DNA of 64,000 bases, taken from NCBI RefSeq assembly GCF_003259435.1, contig NZ_QLMA01000008.1, forward strand, positions 310,001 to 374,000, read 5' to 3'. This document shows positions 1 through 8,787 of the stretch, piece by piece. The DNA is from Chitinophaga dinghuensis (lineage in GTDB: Bacteria > Bacteroidota > Bacteroidia > Chitinophagales > Chitinophagaceae). A program made the position numbers and the translations under genes. The notes beneath the pieces were generated by a model. That model made no database searches. It had not been told where the DNA came from and worked only from the letters and a program-made list of their open reading frames with translations. Position 1 is the stretch's first letter, and each line of letters starts with the position of its first letter.

Positions 1-516
1 ACACTCCAGAACAATGATATTACCAATGCCTGGCAACATGCGCTGCAGCTGATCAGTAGAAACCCGCATGCCGCCAGATCCCTGGCCGGTTATGCTACGC
101 GACTCCTCAGCGATGCACGATTATTGAGCAATGAAGAACTGGTCAGGACTTTCAGTGTAGCCATGTCCGTTGGGAATAATCCTGCTGATGCCGCCGCATG
201 GCTGGAAGGATTCCTCAGAGGCAGCGGTTCTCTCCTGCTGGTAGATGATACCTTATTACACCTGTTGCAAAACTGGGTCAATGATTTGGGAGACGACATC
301 TTCATACAGCTGCTACCGTTACTCCGACGCACCTTTGCAGCCTTCTCCAGTCCTGAACGCCGCCAGATTGGCGAGAAAATCAAAAAAGGAGATAATACCT
401 CCTCCAGTAGTAAAGTCCTTACCAACACAGAAGATAATCGCGGACAACTAGGCGTTCCCGTTATACTGCAATTGCTGGGCTATGGTCAAACAAAAAATCA
501 AGTAATCCATGAGTAA
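1..516 (+). CDS. DUF5682-like protein, C-terminal part (5' end outside window)
   Basis: The frame is open from the first base to the stop at 514-516, so only the last 171 residues are present. The visible part is helical. It ends with a segment around LLPLLRRTFAAFSSPERRQ and then a short basic, Ser/Thr-rich tail, which I recognise as resembling the C-terminus of DUF5682 proteins; this assignment is from memory of the family. It overlaps the next gene by 8 bases (ATGAGTAA), a sign of translational coupling with the vWA protein. In other genomes such pairs sit behind a MoxR-type AAA ATPase and SWIM-domain genes, which would lie left of this window. Biochemical role unknown. Confidence 0.6.
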   Translation, partial: TLQNNDITNAWQHALQLISRNPHAARSLAGYATRLLSDARLLSNEELVRTFSVAMSVGNNPADAAAWLEGFLRGSGSLLLVDDTLLHLLQNWVNDLGDDIFIQLLPLLRRTFAAFSSPERRQIGEKIKKGDNTSSSSKVLTNTEDNRGQLGVPVILQLLGYGQTKNQVIHE

Positions 517-1639
517 CGAAAAGGAACTGAGGAGATGGCGCCTGATTCTGGGCGGCGATCAGCACGACGGTACCGGCAGCAAGCTGTCAGACCAAGACCT
601 GCGCATCGATCAGACACTGGAAGCACTGTATGACAGCAACCGTCAGGGAGGACTGGGAGCTTCCTCTCCCAACGTGAACCGCTGGCTGGGAGATATCCGT
701 ACCTTTTTCCCTTCTTCTGTAGTGAAAGTGATGCAGCAGGATGCCCTCAAAAGGTTAAACCTCACCCAGCTACTCATGGAGAAGGAAATGCTGGAAAATG
801 CGGAAGCAGATGTGCACCTGGTAGCAACGCTCATGTCGTTGGGAAGAGTGATACCCGAAAAGACCAAAGCTACTGCCAGAATGGTGGTACAAAAAGTCGT
901 GGACGAATTGATGCGTAAGCTCTCGCAGCCCATGCAGCAGGCGGTTACCGGCGCATTGAACAGAAGCGCACGGAATCTGCGTCCCCGCCATAATGAAATC
1001 AACTGGCCACTGACCATTCGCAGGAACCTGAAACATTATCAGGCGGACTATAAAACCATTATTCCAGAAACCCGCATTGGATATGGCCGTAAACGTAGTG
1101 CCCTGAAAGATGTAGTGTTATGCCTGGATCAAAGCGGTTCCATGGGGACCTCCGTTGTTTACTCCGGAATCTTCGGCGCTGTCATGGCTTCCATGCCTGC
1201 GCTGCAAACGAAGATGGTAGTTTTTGATACTGCTGTTGCCGATCTTACAGAACAATTGCAGGACCCGGTAGATCTGTTGTTTGGCGTGCAGCTCGGCGGT
1301 GGTACAGACATTCAATTAGCCTTGTCTTACTGTCAACAAATTATCAGTCGCCCTGCGGATACGGTGATGGTACTGGTCACTGATCTATATGAAGGCGGCA
1401 GCGATGCCAACCTGCGCAAACGGGCGGCAGAACTGGTAGCTGCAGGCGTACAACTCATCGTATTACTGGCGCTTAATGATGACGGAAAGCCTTCGTACGA
1501 TCATGAAAATGCCCAGTTTCTGGCAGATCTGGGCGTACCTGTATTTGCATGTACTCCCGATAAATTCCCTGATCTGATGGCCGCTGCCCTCAGTAAACAG
1601 GATATACAACTCTGGGCTTCTGCCAATATTGCTGAATAA
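509..1639 (+). CDS. vWA domain protein with intact MIDAS
   Basis: This is a 376-residue cytoplasmic protein with no signal peptide or membrane segment. The N-terminal half (about 1-195) is helical and charged. A von Willebrand A domain follows from about residue 200. The metal-ion-dependent adhesion site is complete: DQSGS at 207-211, a GGGTDI loop supplying the Thr, and a VTDLYEGG strand end supplying the second Asp. vWA proteins of this kind usually work as substrate or metal-binding partners of MoxR-type AAA+ ATPases. The 8-base overlap with the DUF5682-like gene upstream and the hairpin just after the stop show that it is the last gene of an operon. The actual target is unknown. Confidence 0.85.
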   Translation: MSNEKELRRWRLILGGDQHDGTGSKLSDQDLRIDQTLEALYDSNRQGGLGASSPNVNRWLGDIRTFFPSSVVKVMQQDALKRLNLTQLLMEKEMLENAEADVHLVATLMSLGRVIPEKTKATARMVVQKVVDELMRKLSQPMQQAVTGALNRSARNLRPRHNEINWPLTIRRNLKHYQADYKTIIPETRIGYGRKRSALKDVVLCLDQSGSMGTSVVYSGIFGAVMASMPALQTKMVVFDTAVADLTEQLQDPVDLLFGVQLGGGTDIQLALSYCQQIISRPADTVMVLVTDLYEGGSDANLRKRAAELVAAGVQLIVLLALNDDGKPSYDHENAQFLADLGVPVFACTPDKFPDLMAAALSKQDIQLWASANIAE

Positions 1640-1651
1640 AAATGAAAAATA

Positions 1652-1687
1652 AAAAGGCCGTCTCTACAAGTAGAGACAGCCTTTTTT
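1652..1687 (+). terminator. Bidirectional intrinsic terminator
   Basis: An inverted repeat with arms 1656-1667 and 1670-1681 (one mismatch, 2-base loop, core GTCTCTAC/GTAGAGAC) is flanked by A-run on the left and T-run on the right. It lies 12 bases after the vWA stop and also faces the end of the minus-strand TonB receptor gene, so it can serve both. Confidence 0.85.
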
Positions 1688-1717
1688 CGCTTTTATTATA
1701 CCAATTTAGACCATAAA

Positions 1718-4700
1718 CTAGAATTCATATCTTGCTCCCAGCTGGATCTGCCAAGGGTTACCGCCCGGCGTCACAATCCCGCTGTTTACATTCACATTGT
1801 ACAGGTAGGAAGTAGTGGCTTTATCAAAGCCTCCTAGCGAGTAAATATTTTGTTTGCCCAGGTTCTTGCTGGTTCCCCAGTCTTTCTTAAAGAGGTTAGC
1901 TACGTTGAACAAATCGCAGGATAATTCCAGCCGTTGTTTCTGGGTGAAGTTGATTTTCTTCGTAAGACGCACATCCCAGAAGCCATAGAAACCATTTACA
2001 CCACCGTTTCTCTCCGCCACAGTACCCATGCTTTTACGGATATAATCCTTATAACGGGAATCCACCGCCGGATTATCGAGGATTGACTGAATACCCTGAC
2101 GAATCTTATCAGGCACATTTGTATTCTTCACATCAAAAATATAGGCGAGATCGTTAGAGTTTACAAAGTCGCCGTTCACATTACCACTTACCGCAAGGGA
2201 ATAACGTGTACCGCCTATACCGGAATATCTCACTCCGATATTAAATCCTGCAAAGCTAGGCGCAGTACCATAGAACACCACTTTATGACGGAATTGGTTA
2301 TCGCTGTAAGTCATCTTGCTCAAATCCCGCGGATCATCTTTTACCATCAGCGATAAAGTGGCTGTATTGGCGACGTCTCCATTGTAAGAGGCATTATCTT
2401 TCGCATCATTCCAGGTATAGCTGAAAGACACTTCTCCATCTCTGAAGTAACGATAAGTCGCGTCTGCCACCACTGCAAACTGGTTGACTTTACCTTCACT
2501 GTTCAGTTCCAGTACGCGGCTCACTTTGTCCGATTTACGGCCCTGCATCCAGTCGGTAGCGCCGTTCTTTTCATTAATGGTATTAATCGGTACAAATACG
2601 CCTCTGTTAGCCTCATTAGGCAGCGTGAAGAACGGTTGATCCACCATGTTCCGATCTACATACATATAGTTATAACGGGCAATAGTGGTGAATAAGGTCA
2701 GACCTGCTTTCAGTCTTTCTGTGAAGAAGTGATTATAGGAAATATTCGCTTTATACACTACAGGAATCCTGGCATCTTTACCGTTCATATTGATGGTCCC
2801 TAGTTTAGGCAGCCCATATTTTTCAAACATCTCTTTGCCAGGCGCAGTAGCAGGATTTGCTCTGTATCCCGGAAAATCCGGCGTTGGAACGGCAGCGCCT
2901 TGCACATCAACAGTCAACACTTTCGTACCATCAAACAACATATTGTTGATCATTGCATAGTTGTTGATATCTGATCCAAAGATCGCAGCACCGAAGCGCA
3001 GATAGTCTCTGTGTCTCTCCTGGATATCCCAGTTAAACTGCAAGCGCGGTTGCAGTTGGAAAGTATTTAACCCACGATCTGTGCGTAGTCCCAGCTCATC
3101 GTATACTGTCTGGTTGAAATTAGGTTTATTCAGATAGGTGGTATAATCGGCGCGCAGACCGGCAATCATTTCAAAGCCTTTGGCCAGTTTGGTTTGCATC
3201 TGTGCATAGACAGCTGCGCTGACAATATTCTGGTTAACGCTGGGATCATCCGCCAGCGCTACTTCGCGGGCATAACGATATGGAGTCAGGTTATTGAAAT
3301 TATCCATACCTGTGAAATAAAACCGACCATTCATTTCACTGCCATAGAGGGAATTCATATGGCTGTACATGATATCTGTACCGAAAGTAAAGTTGGCTTT
3401 ATTCGTACTGTAGTACACGTTATCTACCAGTTGGAAAACATTGTTGTAGAAATGTTCCGGAGAATAACGTTGCCCGCCGAGCTGAATATTCGTATACAGG
3501 GAATTGTTATCCACTTTGGACTCCACCCTTTCCACGATAGCGCGGGGAATATTTGCAGCAGGCAACTGTGATCCTGGCGAGCTTTTCTCGAAGGTATACA
3601 GATGCTGGAATTTAAGTTCATTGGTAAATTTCGGAGAGACAACCGTACGCAGAGTAGCCAGGAGACTGTTGTTCAAGGCGTGGGCATCTGCATATACTTC
3701 GTACATATTGATGGAAGTATTGTCGTCGCGGCCAAGCGGAGCGCGATCGTTGATATAGTTATCGCGGATCGTCAGCAGGTTCTTTTCATTGATCTGCCAG
3801 TCGATACGTGCAAAAGCTGCATCTGTAGCTCTTTTCTTATTGAAGGAACCAAATTGTGGTTCATTGCTCACGCCATATTTTGCGCGTGCAATATCCAGGA
3901 ATGAATTTAACGTTGACTGTGTAACGTTTAGGCGTTTTACATCTGCATCATTCTTGATATCCGCCAACTGTAAAGGACGGGCATCTGCCTGATGATCCCA
4001 GGCTAAGAAGAAATGCAGTTTATCTTTGATGATAGGGCCGGATAAAGTAGCGCCATACTGATACGTAGAGAAATCGTTTACACGTCTTACGCCGCGTATA
4101 TCATACTGACTGGATAGCCAGTCGTTACGCATATACGTAAATACGCTACCGCCAAAAGTATTGGTACCCGCTTTCGTAACGGCGCTGATAGTACCGCCGC
4201 CACTACGACCGTAAGTCACGTCGTACTGATTGGTCACCACTTTGAATTCGCGGATCGCTTCCATAGAAAGCGCGTAAGGTCCGCCAATCCTTGCATTGGT
4301 ACCACTACTGGAAGTAGGATTCTTAGCGGAAGTACCATCAATCGTGATGTTAGTAGAAGATCCCAGCTGACCAGCGAGATTAGATCCATTACTCAATGGA
4401 GATAAATCTATCAGAGAAGAAAAGTTACGACCGTTTACGGGGAGTCGCGCTATATCGCGACTCGTTACGGTAGTGGCAGCACCGAAGTTTTCAGTTTTAT
4501 TCTTCAGTCCGGAAGCAGTTACTTTTACTTCATTCATGTTCACTGATGACGACTGTAATACTACGTTTACCCGCACCAGGTCTCCCTGGTTGAGCGAGTA
4601 GCCGGTTAGTTTTTCAGCGCCATATCCAACGGATGAAACAGTGATGGTGTAAGGGCCACCCAGTGGTAACTCTTTCAGGTTAAATTCTCCTTTGGCATTC

Positions 4701-4885
4701 GTCACTGTACGGGTGGTAAAACCGGTGGATTCATTCCGGACTAATACCGATGCACCGGGGATTAATTGTTTGGCATTATCAGATACGGTTCCCGTGATGG
4801 CAGCTTGCGTCGTTTGAGCATATCCATCAATGGATACGAAACAGCATAGCAACACGGATAGTAATAGGCTACACGCGGTTTTCAT
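1718..4885 (-). CDS. TonB-dependent outer-membrane receptor, Oar-like, with carboxypeptidase-regulatory domain
   Basis: This 1055-residue protein has a signal peptide ending near YAQ (residue 24) and then a carboxypeptidase-regulatory-like beta-sandwich (about 28-113). A TonB plug follows (about 130-245), with a PVNGRNFSSLIDL segment and the phrase TYGRSGGGTISAVTK. The rest is a long beta-barrel ending in ARYEF with the terminal aromatic residue expected for barrel assembly. The layout matches Oar-like receptors rather than SusC, and no susD gene follows. It probably takes up a peptide, siderophore or glycan of unknown identity. It is monocistronic: about 160 non-coding bases lie upstream and the terminator at 1652-1687 lies downstream. 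Confidence 0.85.
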   Translation of the reverse strand: MKTACSLLLSVLLCCFVSIDGYAQTTQAAITGTVSDNAKQLIPGASVLVRNESTGFTTRTVTNAKGEFNLKELPLGGPYTITVSSVGYGAEKLTGYSLNQGDLVRVNVVLQSSSVNMNEVKVTASGLKNKTENFGAATTVTSRDIARLPVNGRNFSSLIDLSPLSNGSNLAGQLGSSTNITIDGTSAKNPTSSSGTNARIGGPYALSMEAIREFKVVTNQYDVTYGRSGGGTISAVTKAGTNTFGGSVFTYMRNDWLSSQYDIRGVRRVNDFSTYQYGATLSGPIIKDKLHFFLAWDHQADARPLQLADIKNDADVKRLNVTQSTLNSFLDIARAKYGVSNEPQFGSFNKKRATDAAFARIDWQINEKNLLTIRDNYINDRAPLGRDDNTSINMYEVYADAHALNNSLLATLRTVVSPKFTNELKFQHLYTFEKSSPGSQLPAANIPRAIVERVESKVDNNSLYTNIQLGGQRYSPEHFYNNVFQLVDNVYYSTNKANFTFGTDIMYSHMNSLYGSEMNGRFYFTGMDNFNNLTPYRYAREVALADDPSVNQNIVSAAVYAQMQTKLAKGFEMIAGLRADYTTYLNKPNFNQTVYDELGLRTDRGLNTFQLQPRLQFNWDIQERHRDYLRFGAAIFGSDINNYAMINNMLFDGTKVLTVDVQGAAVPTPDFPGYRANPATAPGKEMFEKYGLPKLGTINMNGKDARIPVVYKANISYNHFFTERLKAGLTLFTTIARYNYMYVDRNMVDQPFFTLPNEANRGVFVPINTINEKNGATDWMQGRKSDKVSRVLELNSEGKVNQFAVVADATYRYFRDGEVSFSYTWNDAKDNASYNGDVANTATLSLMVKDDPRDLSKMTYSDNQFRHKVVFYGTAPSFAGFNIGVRYSGIGGTRYSLAVSGNVNGDFVNSNDLAYIFDVKNTNVPDKIRQGIQSILDNPAVDSRYKDYIRKSMGTVAERNGGVNGFYGFWDVRLTKKINFTQKQRLELSCDLFNVANLFKKDWGTSKNLGKQNIYSLGGFDKATTSYLYNVNVNSGIVTPGGNPWQIQLGARYEF

Positions 4886-5043
4886 ATAGGTTACGGTTTG
4901 TTTTCGAGAGGGCGAAAATAAATCAGCTAGAAAAGAAAAGCATGTTCACCGGCCAATCATAACGTAAAATTCATATTGTACTAAAAGTAGAAAAAAGGAT
5001 AGTTGGTTGTATCTGTTTTCAGATTTTTTTTGCAGTAATCCTC

Positions 5044-5613
5044 TCAATGATATGTATATATGATAACGGAAAAGAGTAAACGAAGTTTACCTGCGGTGTA
5101 GGAACTAAACTGATCTTTTCTCAAATCAAAGAAGGCCAGTTTTTCTCCCGTTTCTCCCAGCAGCACAATCCGCTGTACACTTATATTACCTGTAATAGCA
5201 TTCGAAGTCAGGATGACTTCCTGTACTTTATTAAAATCAATGGTGGAGTAGCGGGGTCTTCCACCGGCGAAGGTATGCACTCGGTGGAATTCGAATTGTC
5301 GCGCAGCGAAATTGATGGTTACATATTGTTGTCCTTCCGTCAACAACAGCAGGTCGCGGCAGATGAAAAGACAAATCAGCAGTAATAGTATGGGCGCAGC
5401 CCAGCTATCCACGCCATATTTCGCGGTATAGATCAGGTAAGACAAGGGGATCAAGCACAGTACTAACCAGGACGCCAGTACGAAAGATCTGGAATCGCAG
5501 GGAGGTTTTATAATAACGTTGTCTGGCCTTACTTCCAGGAAATTGACTCCTTTTTTCCTGGATGCCAGTTGTTGCAGACCATGGATGGTCCGTTCCAATC
5601 TGGAGAATGGCAT
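5044..5613 (-). CDS. Membrane protein with PH-like C-terminal domain, unknown function
   Basis: This 189-residue protein has two adjacent hydrophobic segments (about residues 45-65 and 70-90) forming a hairpin in the membrane. A soluble beta-rich C-terminal part follows (about 95-185), with alternating strands such as QYVTINFAARQFEFHRV and VQEVILTSN. The arrangement is like bacterial PH-domain membrane proteins, but I could not assign a family. It is transcribed divergently from the DoxX-like gene. It stands alone, with no operon partner. Confidence 0.6.
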   Translation of the reverse strand: MPFSRLERTIHGLQQLASRKKGVNFLEVRPDNVIIKPPCDSRSFVLASWLVLCLIPLSYLIYTAKYGVDSWAAPILLLLICLFICRDLLLLTEGQQYVTINFAARQFEFHRVHTFAGGRPRYSTIDFNKVQEVILTSNAITGNISVQRIVLLGETGEKLAFFDLRKDQFSSYTAGKLRLLFSVIIYTYH

Positions 5614-5696
5614 AGTTGGGGTTTGTTAATGGTTCTGACTGTCAATTGAATGGCTTGTTTATAAGTTACGATAAGTTACTGCTAGTGCAAATCAGT

Positions 5697-5704
5697 TATC
5701 TTTG
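5697..5704 (+). promoter_or_regulatory. Bacteroidota -7 promoter element for the DoxX-like gene
   Basis: TATCTTTG matches the TAnnTTTG consensus of the Bacteroidota primary sigma factor. It lies 22 bases before the ATG at 5727, leaving a leader of under 20 bases. This supports that start over the longer open frame beginning at 5616. Confidence 0.55.
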
Positions 5705-5726
5705 CGTGGCTATAAAACCCTTCTAT

Positions 5727-6179
5727 ATGAAACCGTTGATTGTACTGATTGTTAGTTTTGTGTTGGCGATGGTGGTGTTATTATTGCTCCATCACCAGTA
5801 TGAATGGGCTTTTGCCGGCCGTATCTCCATGGCCATTATGTTATTCTTTACTGCCAGCGCACATTTTGCTTTTTCAAAAGGTATGGAGATGATGATGCCT
5901 CCATCCATTCCTTACAAAAAGTTCCTGGTTGCATTCACGGGAGTACTGGAAGTTCTGGGAGGAATTGGTTTATTAATTCCTTCATTAAGATATCTTGCTG
6001 GTATTTGTCTGATTATTTTCTTTGTGGCGGTATTGCCTGCGAATATATATGCTGCGATGCAATCAATCGATTACCAGAAAGGAACCACTGGGGGTAATGG
6101 TCTGCGCTATCTCTGGTTCAGAGTACCACTGCAAATACTCTTTATTCTCTGGGTTTACTTCAGTGCGGTAGCTCATTAA
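5727..6179 (+). CDS. DoxX-like family membrane protein
   Basis: This 150-residue integral membrane protein has four hydrophobic helices, near residues 2-22, 28-48, 65-90 and 125-148. The conserved-looking segment from KKFLVAFTGVLEVLGGIGL is typical of DoxX-like proteins. The role of these small quinone- or redox-associated membrane proteins is poorly defined. The open frame extends upstream to 5616, but a TAnnTTTG promoter at 5697-5704 falls inside that extension, so the ATG at 5727 was chosen. It is convergent with the PepSY-like gene across a strong hairpin. Confidence 0.75.
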   Translation: MKPLIVLIVSFVLAMVVLLLLHHQYEWAFAGRISMAIMLFFTASAHFAFSKGMEMMMPPSIPYKKFLVAFTGVLEVLGGIGLLIPSLRYLAGICLIIFFVAVLPANIYAAMQSIDYQKGTTGGNGLRYLWFRVPLQILFILWVYFSAVAH

Positions 6180-6205
6180 AAACGGGGTTACAGATAGTTA
6201 TTTTT

Positions 6206-6262
6206 CAGGCCGATACATTTACGTATAACCGTAGTAGTTAGTAAATGTACCGGCCTGATTAT
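6206..6262. terminator. Hairpin terminator between convergent genes
   Basis: The arms 6206-6222 and 6241-6257 form a 17-bp stem with one mismatch and an 18-base loop. They are followed by ATTATTTTTAT on the plus strand, with a TTTTT run before the left arm. It separates the DoxX-like and PepSY-like genes, which end towards each other. Confidence 0.7.
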
Positions 6263-6264
6263 TT

Positions 6265-6819
6265 TTATCTGGATTTAATAAAATTTCCGTCCTTGTTAAA
6301 CAGGAGTCGTTTTTCCACACCACGGGACTGGGCAATAGTTACTTCCCAGAACGCTTCCGTTCTGGTAGGTTCTATTACTCTTTTTACTCTGTCTTTTTTA
6401 ATTTCAAATCCCGGATAATTGGTAATGATATAGGTAGAGATAGTAGTTGGCAGTTCTACATCTCTGGCAATTTCATTTGCACGGATGAGATTGCCGTTTT
6501 TATCATATACGGCTTCCACATCCATTTTAGTACCGGTCATGGTTAATGTGTAATAATCATCATTACCGATTGGATTTGTCTCGTCTATGAGGAAATCTTT
6601 CCGATATAGTTCAGTTGGTATCTTCATGATATCGCGGAGGTTGGCGGTTGGAAACCTTTTCTGGAAGGCGTCTAACACCTCTGGCGGAAGTTGTTCTCTC
6701 TTGATACGTTCTGCTTTGAGTACCACATCATTATCGTCCTGTGCATATGTGGCAACAGCCATACCACTGCTAATCATCAATAGTAGCAAACCTTTTTTCA
6801 GCAAGTTCATATGAATCAT
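6265..6819 (-). CDS. Secreted PepSY-like (putative beta-lactamase-inhibitor-like) protein
   Basis: This 184-residue protein has a signal peptide ending near TYAQ (about residue 27). The mature part has two PepSY-like units, each with a helix followed by strands. The first begins at LPPEVLDAFQKRFPTA and the second at LPTTISTYIITNYPG, each ending in a strand with the pattern of a reported residue change (VEAVYDKNGNLI, KRLLFNKDGNFI). Such periplasmic proteins are common in Bacteroidota and have no firm function. A second ATG at 6810 gives an equally good signal peptide, so the start is uncertain by three residues. Confidence 0.7.
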   Translation of the reverse strand: MIHMNLLKKGLLLLMISSGMAVATYAQDDNDVVLKAERIKREQLPPEVLDAFQKRFPTANLRDIMKIPTELYRKDFLIDETNPIGNDDYYTLTMTGTKMDVEAVYDKNGNLIRANEIARDVELPTTISTYIITNYPGFEIKKDRVKRVIEPTRTEAFWEVTIAQSRGVEKRLLFNKDGNFIKSR

Positions 6820-6984
6820 ATTTAGGGTTAATGAATATATCCTTATAAAACAGAAACTTAACTGGCTTCTATTTTAGGTGCCTACCTTAACGGGCGAGGT
6901 TGGGCAGGCGTTTACATTTAATCATAACAATTGTTGCCATAGAAGGTTTCTTCCGTTGGGAGCGGGAGTGATAAACTTTCGTTA

Positions 6985-7017
6985 ATAAAAAAACCTGCAC
7001 TTTGGAGGTGCAGGTTT
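6985..7017 (-). terminator. Intrinsic terminator of the DUF4136 gene
   Basis: The arms 6991-7000 and 7008-7017 form a perfect 10-bp stem with a 7-base loop. Read on the minus strand it ends in a run of T. It starts 26 bases after the stop of the DUF4136 lipoprotein gene. Confidence 0.85.
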
Positions 7018-7042
7018 GTATACTGTTCACTAGTCTGATTAC

Positions 7043-7609
7043 TTACATTTTTCTGGGGAAGCTTTCCATAATTTTCGCTACCGCCTGTGAGATCTTTGTA
7101 TCCGGATCTTTCACTGGTCCATCGATCTGGCTGTTGCCAACGCCCTGCCAGAGCAGTTCCCGTTTCCGACTGTCTACCACGTCAATAATGAGGGAACCAT
7201 CGATATACTTTTCTACGTTAAAGGTAGTATTTGCGCTACCCATGCCCATTCCGCCACCCCAATAATACGGACGGTAGAACCCTCCGTAGTTGTAATAATT
7301 AGTATATGCGGTAACGTTCTTCTCCTGTTTCACTACTGCAACAGGGTTGACCAGGAGGTCGGCAGTTGAGGTATCTGCCTGTACATATCCTTTTGCCATC
7401 ATGGCCGCAACAATACCATTATCAATACGGTTCCGGTTCAGCTCACTGACCGTAGCCCTGGCATTACCCCGCACCTCCGGATGATAGACCGCAAAGGTGC
7501 TATACTGGGAAAAATTCGCCTGACTATTCACATCATGTGTCACTTTCAGGGTCGGGCCGCATGCAGCGAGTGTCAGCAGTGGGATTGCAAAAATGAGTAG
7601 CCTTTTCAT
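7043..7609 (-). CDS. DUF4136 lipoprotein
   Basis: This 188-residue protein starts MKRLLIFAIPLLTLAAC, so Cys17 would be the lipidated residue. The mature domain has the DUF4136 pattern: an opening strand with THDVNSQANFSQYSTFAVY, a helix with an IDNGIVAAMMAKGY segment, and a late strand giving LIIDVVDSRKRELLWQG followed by a C-terminal helix. A Gly/Tyr-rich loop (about residues 108-122) lies in the middle. The family is outer-membrane or periplasmic and uncharacterised. The longer frame from 7633 adds eight residues before the signal peptide and was rejected. A terminator follows. Confidence 0.85.
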   Translation of the reverse strand: MKRLLIFAIPLLTLAACGPTLKVTHDVNSQANFSQYSTFAVYHPEVRGNARATVSELNRNRIDNGIVAAMMAKGYVQADTSTADLLVNPVAVVKQEKNVTAYTNYYNYGGFYRPYYWGGGMGMGSANTTFNVEKYIDGSLIIDVVDSRKRELLWQGVGNSQIDGPVKDPDTKISQAVAKIMESFPRKM

Positions 7610-7701
7610 TTCGTAAAGTTTTTGAAGGAACATACAATGATGTTGTTATAACAACAAAACTCCTGAAAAGGTTAGTTAAATTCACAAACGTCGCCTACAC
7701 G

Positions 7702-8772
7702 CTATTTCCATGCTTTGCGGAGCAAACGTAGCCAGTTGCCATGCATGATATTCTCAATATCTGTAGCGGAGTAACCGCGGGCGGCAAACATCGCTGGGAG
7801 TTGCTGCAAGTCCGCGATCGTTTCCAGGTCATAAGGGCACTGTTCTTTGCCAAATGCGCCATCCAGATCTGTTCCAATACCAACATGTAAACTATTGCCT
7901 GCCAGCTGACAGATATGATCGATGTGATCAATCATTTTAGCCAGATTACAGTCCATCGACTGCGGCGTGGACACGCCACGCACCCAGTTGGGTACCATCA
8001 TCCAGGCATCCAGTGCAGCGCCGATAACGGCATCTTTCTGAATGAGCGTACGGATCATGTCATCGCTGAACTGACGGTTATGATCCACCAGGGCGCGACA
8101 ATTATTATGACTGGCCCATACCGGTCCGTTGAAGATTTCCATGGCATCCCAGAAGGCATCATCACAAAGGTGTGTGGCATCCAGGATGATGTTGAGTTCT
8201 TCCATACGGCGTATCAGTTGTCTCCCCATATCATTTAAATGGCCGGTAGCATCCGTACCATTGGCATATCTGCCGGGGCCGTAGTGGGCAGGTCCCAACG
8301 CTCTCAAGCCATTTTCCCATGCCTTTTCCAGGTACGATAAATCGATGATGGAATCGGCGCCTTCGAGACTTAAAATATAGCCGATGGGTTTAGTATCGTT
8401 GGGGGTACCATCATTCCAAAGTTGCAGATGTGCTTCCAGTCCTGCCAGGTCTTTGATCATCGTCATCTCTCCTGCTGTTTCCATGGCTTTGTACCAGGCC
8501 AGCTGACCTTGTGTCTGCGCCCATGCCTGATGTGGCGAATGCCAGCCTGGAAGCGGATTCTCCGGCGCTACAAACCGACCGATCTGGGTGGCTACTACCA
8601 GTCCTATATTTCCTTTACGCAATTCAGGCAATGCCACTACGCCTTTTGCCCTGTCTGGTTTATCGTTCAGTCCCTCTTCTCTTTTACGGATGGCGGTTAC
8701 CGGCTGTTGCAGGTCGCGGTTCCATTCCAGCGCATTCATACTGAGGTCGAGGTGAGCGTCTATCGTAAACAT
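7702..8772 (-). CDS. Membrane dipeptidase, peptidase family M19
   Basis: This 356-residue zinc dipeptidase is of the renal dipeptidase family, which hydrolyses dipeptides and often accepts a D-residue at the C-terminal position. The zinc ligands expected for the family are visible: His7 and Asp9 in AHLDLS, Glu in ILSLEGAD (about 154), and His in DATHLCDD and ASHNNCR. GIGTDLDGAFG near residue 300 is also typical. There is no signal peptide, so it acts in the cytoplasm. It is the last gene of the hexosaminidase operon, 15 bases after the sugar kinase. That position suggests it trims peptides taken up together with amino sugars, or acts on an N-acyl amino compound; this is inference. Confidence 0.85.
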   Translation of the reverse strand: MFTIDAHLDLSMNALEWNRDLQQPVTAIRKREEGLNDKPDRAKGVVALPELRKGNIGLVVATQIGRFVAPENPLPGWHSPHQAWAQTQGQLAWYKAMETAGEMTMIKDLAGLEAHLQLWNDGTPNDTKPIGYILSLEGADSIIDLSYLEKAWENGLRALGPAHYGPGRYANGTDATGHLNDMGRQLIRRMEELNIILDATHLCDDAFWDAMEIFNGPVWASHNNCRALVDHNRQFSDDMIRTLIQKDAVIGAALDAWMMVPNWVRGVSTPQSMDCNLAKMIDHIDHICQLAGNSLHVGIGTDLDGAFGKEQCPYDLETIADLQQLPAMFAARGYSATDIENIMHGNWLRLLRKAWK

Positions 8773-8787
8773 AGTTATGAAAAGTTA

